Notes under the pieces: generated by a model
Seen by the model: only the letters and a program-made list of their open reading frames with translations
What the model was told of the DNA's origin: nothing
Databases searched by the model: none
Position numbers and translations under genes: made by a program
DNA from: Spirochaetota bacterium
GTDB lineage: Bacteria; Spirochaetota; Spirochaetia; Treponematales; UBA12059
DNA length: 45,677 nt
Reading direction: 5' to 3'
NCBI GenBank assembly: GCA_018815555.1
Contig: JAHIWF010000158.1
Location: 1 to 45,677 of the forward strand
In this document: positions 9,789-17,411 of the stretch, in pieces
How positions within the stretch are numbered: the stretch's first letter is position 1
Layout of the letters: each line of letters begins with the position of its first letter

Positions 9789-10868
9789 TCAACATTCGGA
9801 CAGAAATTCCTGCTCCAACCCGTCCACCAATTCCTGCACCGGCACAATTTTATCTACCCGCGAGGCATTCAGGCCGGCGAAGGCAAAGCCTTTGTCCATC
9901 CGTCCCTTTTGGGCATTAAGCAATGCCAGCGAAATGCAATAGGGTGCTTTTGCCGGGTCGCAAGTGGCAATACAATGATACGGACAATTGCAGGGAACGT
10001 GGCGGCCCCGTTCTACTGCTGCAAGAAAATCATTTTGCAATGCCCGCCCCGGTAAACCTACCGGACTGGCTATTATTGACAAATCCCCGGCCTTAGCATC
10101 CAGAAAACTCTTCTTAAATGATGGCGCCGCGTCACATTCGTCGGTAGCCACGAAACGGGTAGCCATTTGCACACCGCTTGCTCCCAAGGACAGCAGATGA
10201 TGAATATCGGCCCCGCTGTAAACCCCGCCTGCGGCGATCACCGGTATCGGATTGTTACCGTCGGAAAAGGGAGCCAGGGCGGCTATCACTTCCGGCAGCA
10301 GTTTTTCCAGACAAAAATCCACATCTTCCAGTTGTTCTTTTTTGAAGCCAAGATGCCCTCCGGCTTTTGGACCCTCCACCACAAAAGCATCCGGCCGGTA
10401 ACTGAATTTTTCCAGCCAGCGTTTAGCAATAAGCGCCGCCGCCCGGCCGGATGATACTATTGGCACCAATTTTGTCCGGATTCCAGCCTTTAAAAATTCC
10501 GGTAAATTTACCGGCAAACCGGCACCGCAAAAAATCACATCAATTTCTTCTTCGATAGCCGTTCGGACCATGTCGGCAAAATTGGTCAAGGCTACCATGA
10601 TATTGACTCCCAGTATTCCTTTAGTCAGGCTCCGGGCCCGCCGGATTTCGCGACGCAGGGCGCGGATGCTTGCCCCCACAAAATCCCGGAAACCGTCCGG
10701 TTCCAGTAGACCAATGCCGGCAGCGGCAATTACGCCGATGCCGCCGCTGTTAGCCGTTGCCGAAGCCAGGCCGGACAGCGAGATGCCAACGCCCATGCCC
10801 CCTTGAACAATGGGAATCCGCGCAATCAGGTCGCCAATGTGCAAACCCCGCCAATTCTGTGCAGCCAT
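9789..10868 (-). CDS. Nitronate monooxygenase / FabK-like NAD(P)H-dependent flavin oxidoreductase
   Basis: IPIVQGGMGVGISLSGLASATANSGGIGVI..., EGPKAGGHLGF, VIAAGGVYSGADI; Cys-rich CNCPYHCIATCDPAKAPYC segment; SD aaggagg. Confidence 0.8.
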   Translation of the reverse strand: MAAQNWRGLHIGDLIARIPIVQGGMGVGISLSGLASATANSGGIGVIAAAGIGLLEPDGFRDFVGASIRALRREIRRARSLTKGILGVNIMVALTNFADMVRTAIEEEIDVIFCGAGLPVNLPEFLKAGIRTKLVPIVSSGRAAALIAKRWLEKFSYRPDAFVVEGPKAGGHLGFKKEQLEDVDFCLEKLLPEVIAALAPFSDGNNPIPVIAAGGVYSGADIHHLLSLGASGVQMATRFVATDECDAAPSFKKSFLDAKAGDLSIIASPVGLPGRALQNDFLAAVERGRHVPCNCPYHCIATCDPAKAPYCISLALLNAQKGRMDKGFAFAGLNASRVDKIVPVQELVDGLEQEFLSEC

Positions 10869-10933
10869 AATCTGGCCTCCTTACTGTCTACATGATGGAC
10901 AGCTAATAGTGATAAATACTTAGTTTAATAAAA

Positions 10934-12166
10934 TCAGACGCGTCCGAAGCAAAGCACGGCATTATGCCCGCCAAAGCCGAAAGAATTGGACAAAGCGGCC
11001 TTGATGGGCTGCTGTCTGGCCTGATGCGGAATATAATCCAGATCACAAGCCGGATCCGGTGTTTCAAGATTGATGGTAGGCGGCAGAATACCATGATGCA
11101 AAGCCAGAATGGTAGCAGCCGCCTCAATCGCACCGGCAGCTCCCAAGGTATGGCCAATCATAGATTTATTGGAACTGAGCGGCGGATTGGCGTATCCTTT
11201 GGCGCTGAATACGCTTTTTACCGCCAGAGTCTCAGTGCGGTCATTGGCTTCGGTACTGGTTCCATGAGCATTAATATAACCGATGTCGGAAGGGTTTAAC
11301 CCGGATCTTTCGATCGCCAACTCCATTGCCCGGGCTGCCCATCGGCCTTCCGGTTCGGGGATGGCTATGCTGTAGGCATCGCAGGTTGATCCATATCCCA
11401 GCAGCTCGGCATATATACGTGCACCGCGCCGGCTTGCGTCTTCATAACGCTCCAGAACCAATACGCCGGAACCTTCACCGATCACAAAACCGTCGCGGTC
11501 GCGGTCGAAAGGACGCGAAGCTTTTTGCGGCTGGTCATTGCGGGTAGAAAGAACGCGCATACAGCCGTACGCATCAACTACCGACGGTGTAATCGTCGCT
11601 TCGGTGCCGCCGGCGATCATCACATCAGCCTGGCCCAGACTAAGCATGTCCATGGCGTTGCCGATGGAATGTGCGCCACTGGCACAGGCCGACAGCACGG
11701 CGATAACAGGACCATGAGCTCCTATATCGATGGCCACATTGCTGGCTGCCATGTTAGGAATAATTTTTGGAACAGCCAGCGGATTCCCGTGGCCCGGCCC
11801 TTTTATGCGCAAATTGCCTAATTGGGTTTCCAGCAGGTCATAATCACCGGCTGCAGCCCCGATAACGCAGCCCACCCTGCACGGATCATATCCAGACAGA
11901 TCGATACCGGCATCTTTAACTGCCTGCAGGGCTGCCGCCGAGGCAAATTGAGAAAAACGCGCCATACTGCGGCTGCGCTTCCGGTCAAGATAATCCTGAG
12001 CCATAAAATCCGGTACCTCGCAGGCTATACGACTGGCGAAACCGCTGGCATCGAAAGCGCTGATTGTTCGGGCTCCTGACTTGCCGTCGACCAGATTCTG
12101 CCAAAACTCCGCCTGGTTACAGCCGATGGACGAAATAATACCGATGCCGGTTACCACAATTCTCAT
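10934..12166 (-). CDS. fabF: Beta-ketoacyl-ACP synthase II
   Basis: VVTGIGIISSIG, active-site ACASGAHSIGNA, NAHGTSTEANDRTE, KSMIGHTLGAAGAIE; SD aaggag. Confidence 0.92.
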   Translation of the reverse strand: MRIVVTGIGIISSIGCNQAEFWQNLVDGKSGARTISAFDASGFASRIACEVPDFMAQDYLDRKRSRSMARFSQFASAAALQAVKDAGIDLSGYDPCRVGCVIGAAAGDYDLLETQLGNLRIKGPGHGNPLAVPKIIPNMAASNVAIDIGAHGPVIAVLSACASGAHSIGNAMDMLSLGQADVMIAGGTEATITPSVVDAYGCMRVLSTRNDQPQKASRPFDRDRDGFVIGEGSGVLVLERYEDASRRGARIYAELLGYGSTCDAYSIAIPEPEGRWAARAMELAIERSGLNPSDIGYINAHGTSTEANDRTETLAVKSVFSAKGYANPPLSSNKSMIGHTLGAAGAIEAAATILALHHGILPPTINLETPDPACDLDYIPHQARQQPIKAALSNSFGFGGHNAVLCFGRV

Positions 12167-12255
12167 AAGGACTCCTTGGCTCAGCTATATGCCCAGTCCA
12201 GCCGGCCAGGAGGAGTCTAACACGGTCACTTGAATGCCACAAGCTTACAAGATGA

Positions 12256-12272
12256 CAAATTGTGACAATTTG
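12256..12272. promoter_or_regulatory. Perfect 17-bp palindrome upstream of fabF, candidate operator
   Basis: CAAATTGT G ACAATTTG. Confidence 0.5.
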
Positions 12273-12302
12273 AGTATTTCGTAATCGTGTACAGGAATAC
12301 AA

Positions 12303-12331
12303 AGCCCGGCTATAGGTGCTACAGCCGGGCT
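12303..12331 (-). terminator. Terminator-like hairpin downstream of potD
   Basis: AGCCCGGCTATAG gtg CTACAGCCGGGCT, 13-bp stem with one mismatch or G-U. Confidence 0.65.
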
Positions 12332-12380
12332 GGTCATACCTAGGTAAGATACGGCAGAGAGGTGGCAGCTTCCTTAGATG

Positions 12381-13412
12381 CTAATTGCCAACCCTGATAC
12401 GCCGCCAAACTTCATTATACAGCAGCAGGGTTTGTGCGCCTAAATCTTCTTTAAACTCGCCCTTAGCCAAATCTTCGAACTGGTAATTAGGAGTTACGGT
12501 CATAAGGGCGCGGGCCGGAACATTCGGAGAAGGCAGCATCAGATAATCCGACACTCGCGCGGCGATATCCGGGCGCAGCATAAAATTGATGAATTTGTAG
12601 GCAGCTTCGACATTTTCGGCATCTTTGAGGATACAAAAACTGTCCATATACATGGGCATGCCTTCTTTGGGGAAAAAGAAGTCAATCTCGCTGTATCGGG
12701 AAGGCTCATACTCGATGTACACATTTTCGGCATAGCCCTGCACTACCCAGAACTCGCCGCCGGCAAACCCGCGGGCGAAGGATTCTGCGTCGAACTTGAC
12801 CAGATTCGGCTTCCATTCTTCCACAACCAGCCGGGCCTCCTCCAGATGCGCCGGGTCGGAATCATTCACCGAATAGCCGAGATATTTTAGGGCGGCACCC
12901 AAAATTTCGCGCATGTCGTCCAGCATGGTCATGCGACCATTCAGATCATTGCGTTCAAAGATATTCCAGCTGTGCTCATAGCCGGACACCTTGGTCTTGT
13001 TTACCGAAACGCCGGCAGCACCCATCATGAAGGGTATGCTGAAGCGGTTTCCGGTATCAAAGCGTATGCGGTTAAGCGCGCTTGCGTCCAGATTGGCATA
13101 ATTGGGAATCTTGCCCATATCCAGGCGCTGCAGCATACCGCCGGCTATCATGATGGACACATAATCTCCCGATGGAACTACGATGTCGTAACCTTTTCCT
13201 CCGGCCAGCAGCTTGTTGTACATTTCTTCATTGGAAGCATAGGAATCAACTACAACCCTGATTCCGCTTTCTTTCTGGAAATCTTCTATAACATCTTCCG
13301 GAATATAATATATCCAGTTATACAGATACAAACGGTCTTTGCTTCCGCTGCACGAACCGAGCAGCACTAGCACACAAGCCGCTGCAATCGCCGTAAAATA
13401 CTTTCTCTTCAT
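12381..13412 (-). CDS. potD: Spermidine/putrescine ABC transporter substrate-binding lipoprotein
   Basis: MKRKYFTAIAAACVLVLLGSCSGSKDRLYLYNWIYYIPEDVIEDFQKESGIRVVVDSYASNEEMY; lipobox LGSC; start reset to 13412 behind gaggaggt. Confidence 0.9.
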   Translation of the reverse strand: MKRKYFTAIAAACVLVLLGSCSGSKDRLYLYNWIYYIPEDVIEDFQKESGIRVVVDSYASNEEMYNKLLAGGKGYDIVVPSGDYVSIMIAGGMLQRLDMGKIPNYANLDASALNRIRFDTGNRFSIPFMMGAAGVSVNKTKVSGYEHSWNIFERNDLNGRMTMLDDMREILGAALKYLGYSVNDSDPAHLEEARLVVEEWKPNLVKFDAESFARGFAGGEFWVVQGYAENVYIEYEPSRYSEIDFFFPKEGMPMYMDSFCILKDAENVEAAYKFINFMLRPDIAARVSDYLMLPSPNVPARALMTVTPNYQFEDLAKGEFKEDLGAQTLLLYNEVWRRIRVGN

Positions 13413-13423
13413 GTTCGACCTCC

Positions 13424-14218
13424 TCATTTGGCCGCGATGTTTTTAAGAAACCGGCGCATTGACCATGCGAGCACCACGGTTCCCAGTATCATAACTACAG
13501 AAAGGGCATTGATAACCGGCGACACGCCAAAGCGAATGGCCGAATACACGTACAGCGGCAGGGTGGTGGCTCCCGGCCCGGTTACAAAAAAGGTTATAAC
13601 AAAATCTTCCAGCGAAAGCGTAACCGCGGTAAGGAAACCGGACATGATGCCCGGCATGGTCAGCGGCAGAATAACCCGCCAGAGGGTCTGTAATTCGGTA
13701 GCGCCAAGATCGCGCGAGGCCTCAATAATCGAAAAGTCAAATTCTTCCAGCCGGGCCAGTACCAGCAGAAATACAAAGGGCAGGTTGAACGATACATGGG
13801 CCACAAACACCGTAAACAGGCCCAGCCGTATACCCAGCCCGGAGAAAAACACCAGCAATGAAACACCGATGATAATTTCCGGCAATATCATGGGCAGGAA
13901 CGTAATAGTACGCAAGTAGCCACGCAGCCGGAAACGGTACCAGTTGACGCCAACCGCCCCTAGGGTACCGATAACCGTAGCCACCAGAGCCGAACTGAGC
14001 GCCACGATGGCACTGTTGCCGAAGGCCCGCCACAGATCAGATGAATCAGTAAACAGCTTCACGTACCAGCGCAAAGAGAACCCGGTCCAGGAACCGGAAC
14101 GCGATTCGTTGAACGAATACAGCACCAACACCAGCAAGGGCATAAAAAGAAACATGATGGTTACGGCATATACGGTCCGCGAAAACGAAAAAGCTTTTAT
14201 AAAGTCAGGCTTTTTCAT
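13424..14218 (-). CDS. potC: Spermidine/putrescine ABC transporter permease PotC
   Basis: Permease with EAA-type loop EASRDLGATELQTLWRVILPLTMPGI; operon context. Confidence 0.9.
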   Translation of the reverse strand: MKKPDFIKAFSFSRTVYAVTIMFLFMPLLVLVLYSFNESRSGSWTGFSLRWYVKLFTDSSDLWRAFGNSAIVALSSALVATVIGTLGAVGVNWYRFRLRGYLRTITFLPMILPEIIIGVSLLVFFSGLGIRLGLFTVFVAHVSFNLPFVFLLVLARLEEFDFSIIEASRDLGATELQTLWRVILPLTMPGIMSGFLTAVTLSLEDFVITFFVTGPGATTLPLYVYSAIRFGVSPVINALSVVMILGTVVLAWSMRRFLKNIAAK

Positions 14219-15056
14219 GCTTTTTCTCCAGTATGTGCGTACCGTTGAAGCGCAGCAAAAGCATGACTCCTATTGTAGTTACCAGGGTTATAACCAGCGA
14301 AATGGCCGAAGCCAGGGGCCAGTTACGGCTTTTGGTAAGCTCGTCGGCTATCAGGTTGCCCAGCATGTAGGAATTGGTACCGCCCACCAGCAAGGGCACG
14401 GCATAGGCTCCGAAGATAGGAATAAAAGTAAACAGAAAGGCGGTAAAGATGCCGGCACGGATATTCGGCAGCAGCACCTTGCGGATAGCCATAAATTTGG
14501 TGGCACCAAGGTCGCGGGCCGCTTCCAGCAAGGAGAAGTCGAACTTGTCTATGGTCGAAAACAGCGGCAGTATGGCATAGGGCAGATAGGTATATACCAG
14601 CACCAGGGTAACGGCAGCACGGTTATATAAAAATCGCACGGATTCCTCGGCCAGTCCCAACCAGCGCAGCAGGTCGTTCAGGAAGCCTTCGTTGCCGAGA
14701 ATGGCGATCCAGGCATAGATACGTATCAGAAAATTGGTCCAGAAAGGAATTATTACCAGCAGCAGCAGCAGAGTCTGTTTGCTGCTGCGCGCCATATAAT
14801 AACCGCAGGGCAGGGCTATGAGCAGCGTAAAAAAGGTTGCCGCTAAAGCAACGGCTATGGTGCCGACCACAACCTTGCCGAAGCTCGGATTGGCAATGGC
14901 CCGGTATGCGTTCAGGGTAAAAGGCAGGTCTACCCCGCCCCGCTGTCCGGGAGTAAGAAAACTGTACAGCACTATGATCAACAGCGGTGCGATGAAGAAA
15001 AAAGTGAGCCAGAGCAGCGAAGGTGATGCATAGGCCAGTCCCGGCCCGCGCCTCAT
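14205..15056 (-). CDS. potB: Spermidine/putrescine ABC transporter permease PotB
   Basis: EAARDLGATKFMAIRKVLLPNIRAGI; overlaps potC by 14 bp. Confidence 0.9.
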   Translation of the reverse strand: MRRGPGLAYASPSLLWLTFFFIAPLLIIVLYSFLTPGQRGGVDLPFTLNAYRAIANPSFGKVVVGTIAVALAATFFTLLIALPCGYYMARSSKQTLLLLLVIIPFWTNFLIRIYAWIAILGNEGFLNDLLRWLGLAEESVRFLYNRAAVTLVLVYTYLPYAILPLFSTIDKFDFSLLEAARDLGATKFMAIRKVLLPNIRAGIFTAFLFTFIPIFGAYAVPLLVGGTNSYMLGNLIADELTKSRNWPLASAISLVITLVTTIGVMLLLRFNGTHILEKKHEKA

Positions 15057-16159
15057 TGTTTGCGCTCCACCAGGAACACATCCTTGGCACTGAAAGACAG
15101 GTACACTTCATCTTTCCAGGCTATCTCCGGGCCTTCGTCCGACCAGTCGGCATGCTGCTTAATAACTTTCATTGTAGCGCCGCCGGCAGTCTTTATGTAA
15201 AATTTGGTCTGGAAACCGGAATAAATAGGCTCATCGACGCGGCCCTGCAGCGTGTTAAGCCCGCTGCGGCCATTGGCGGCCGAATCGTGAGAAATGCGCA
15301 GCTTCTCAGGCCGTACCGTCCAACTGACACGGGTGCCAATCGCTGGCGGGGTACTGTCGGTGAGGCAGATCGTACCGAACTCCGCGGTTTCCAGCTCCAG
15401 CAGCTCGCCGTCGATCTTGCGCACGATACCCTCGAAAAGGTTGGTTTCGCCGATAAACTTGGCCACAAAATCGGTGGCCGGAGCCTCATAGATTTCCTGG
15501 GGCGTACCGATCTGCAGTACCATGCCTTTGTTCATCACGGCGATGCGGTCGGAAACGGACAAGGCCTCTTGCTGGTCATGCGTAACATAGATAAAGGTAA
15601 TGCCGATCTTGTCATGGATTGAATCCAGCTCTATCAGCATGTGCTGGCGCAGCTTGGCATCCAGTGCTGAGAGCGGCTCATCCAGCAATAAAACGGAGGG
15701 TTCGTTGATCAGCGCCCGGGCTATAGCTACTCGTTGTTTCTGCCCGCCGGAAAGCTGCGACGGCTTCTTGTTGGCGTGGTCCTGCAATTCTACCAGCTGC
15801 AGATAATCGCTAACCCGTGCACGTATCAGCGGCTCTTTCTGCTTGTGCAGGCGCAACGGAAAAGCTACATTCTCGAACACCGAGAGGTGCGGGAACAAGG
15901 CATAATTCTGAAAGACGGTATTGACGCTGCGCTGATTCGGCAGCAGCGGCAGAACATCCCGGTCATCCAGCAAAACAGCCCCGGAGGCCGGTTCTTCAAA
16001 GCCGGCGATGATGCGCAGCAAGGTGGTCTTGCCGCAGCCCGAAGGCCCGAGAAGAGAGAAAAACTCTCCCTTCTGAATCTGGATGCTTACATCATCCAGG
16101 GCGACAAAGTCGCCGAACGTCTTGCTGACGTTACCGATATGTACGTTGCTTCCTATCAC
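15053..16159 (-). CDS. potA: Spermidine/putrescine ABC transporter ATPase PotA
   Basis: Walker A GPSGCGKTT, LSGGQKQRVAIARAL, Walker B LLLDEPLSALD, TOBE-type C-terminus; GTG start. Confidence 0.92.
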   Translation of the reverse strand: MIGSNVHIGNVSKTFGDFVALDDVSIQIQKGEFFSLLGPSGCGKTTLLRIIAGFEEPASGAVLLDDRDVLPLLPNQRSVNTVFQNYALFPHLSVFENVAFPLRLHKQKEPLIRARVSDYLQLVELQDHANKKPSQLSGGQKQRVAIARALINEPSVLLLDEPLSALDAKLRQHMLIELDSIHDKIGITFIYVTHDQQEALSVSDRIAVMNKGMVLQIGTPQEIYEAPATDFVAKFIGETNLFEGIVRKIDGELLELETAEFGTICLTDSTPPAIGTRVSWTVRPEKLRISHDSAANGRSGLNTLQGRVDEPIYSGFQTKFYIKTAGGATMKVIKQHADWSDEGPEIAWKDEVYLSFSAKDVFLVERKQ

Positions 16160-16191
16160 CTGTTGTGCCTTATCCCCTCCTGGTCAGGCGC

Positions 16192-16221
16192 ATAATGCGG
16201 CATGGTGGCTGGCAGTGTCAA
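16192..16221 (-). promoter_or_regulatory. sigma70-like promoter of the pot operon
   Basis: Minus strand: TTGACA (16221-16216) - 18 nt - CATTAT (16197-16192). Confidence 0.65.
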
Positions 16222-16235
16222 TATATTCGGGCTTG

Positions 16236-16286
16236 ATTTATGCACCATTTATGCAGAATCTGCTGAAATTTCTGTATATTTATGCA
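16236..16286 (-). repeat. Three direct repeats TGCATAAAT upstream of the pot promoter
   Basis: Minus-strand TGCATAAAT at 16236-16244, 16247-16255 and 16278-16286; spacings 11 and 31 bp. Confidence 0.8.
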
Positions 16287-16322
16287 TGCGCAGAGACCAC
16301 GGCAGCCCGACGTATCGCCCAC

Positions 16323-17411
16323 TTATACCCGGGCGGAATAGCCGTTGTCGCGGAAACTGAAACAGGCCGAGGTACCAGGCTGCGCGGCGCTGAAATCCAG
16401 CGAGCCTTCCAGCTGATGCTCCACCAGCATTCTGGCCAGCTGCAGCCCCAATCCAGCCGCCGGTCCCGAGTCGGCTGCAGCAGTATAGCCCTTTCCGTCA
16501 TCCAGCACGAACAGCTTCTGCAAACCATCCGCCTGAGGCTGCAGCCTGACGCGGACCGTCCCGGAGCGGCCATCAGGAAAGGCATGGCGCAGACAATTGG
16601 AAACAAGCTCGCGGACCACCATATTAACCGGAATTGCGATATCCACCGGCAGCTTAAGCGGTGGAAGGTCGAAATCGAAGCGGACTCGTTCCTGGATATG
16701 CGGATAGCGCGGCAGCATGGCATCACAGAGCTGGGGCACCAACTGCTCGAGCTGAACATAGGTAAGCTCAATTTGATGCAGGTTTTGCTGCACCAGCGCC
16801 ATTGTGTGAATACGTTCCTGCAGGGTGCGCAAATCCTCCATCGTGGCCGGATCGCGGGTTTTCTGCAGCTGCATTTCTATCAGATTCATCATCACCGTCA
16901 TGTTGTTGCGTGTCCGGTGATGGATTTCACGCAGCAGCACTTCCTGCCGCTGCACGGCCGCCTCCAGCTCGGTGGTACGGCAGCGCACCACGGATTCCAT
17001 ATGCAGCTGCAGCCGGCGCAGCGTCAGGTGTGTGCGCACCCGTGCCAAAACTTCTTCGGTTCTGAAGGGCTTGGCAATATAATCGACGCCACCCAGCTCA
17101 AAGCCCCGGACGATGTCCGCCGTTTCGTTCAGTGCACTGATAAAAAGTACTGGTATTTCCCTTGTGCGTTCCTCAGCCTTCAGTTGCCGGCACACCTCGT
17201 AACCGTCCATTACCGGCATACGCAGATCCAACAAAATCAGGTCTGGATGGGCGGTGCGGGCAAAATAGAGCGCCCGTTCACCACTGGGGGCTGCCCGCAC
17301 CAGGTACCCCTCCGCTGAAAGAATTTGCTGCAGGAGATGCAGATTCTCCGGGATATCATCTACAGCCAGAATGGTATAAGGCTCGCGGTTTCCACAATCC
17401 GGTTCATTCAT
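16323..17411 (-). CDS. Response regulator receiver fused to HisKA_2-type histidine kinase
   Basis: REC: ILAVDDIPENLHLLQ, LILLDLRMPVMDG, FISALNE, AKPF; HisKA_2-like LLREIHHRTRNNMTVMMNLIEMQ; HATPase. Confidence 0.85.
   Translation of the reverse strand: MNEPDCGNREPYTILAVDDIPENLHLLQQILSAEGYLVRAAPSGERALYFARTAHPDLILLDLRMPVMDGYEVCRQLKAEERTREIPVLFISALNETADIVRGFELGGVDYIAKPFRTEEVLARVRTHLTLRRLQLHMESVVRCRTTELEAAVQRQEVLLREIHHRTRNNMTVMMNLIEMQLQKTRDPATMEDLRTLQERIHTMALVQQNLHQIELTYVQLEQLVPQLCDAMLPRYPHIQERVRFDFDLPPLKLPVDIAIPVNMVVRELVSNCLRHAFPDGRSGTVRVRLQPQADGLQKLFVLDDGKGYTAAADSGPAAGLGLQLARMLVEHQLEGSLDFSAAQPGTSACFSFRDNGYSARV

Noticed and set aside
16083-17318. 411-aa plus-strand ORF opposite the REC-HK gene
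   Set aside because: Antisense to a clear two-component gene; composition is a shadow ORF (His/Gln-rich, no domain).
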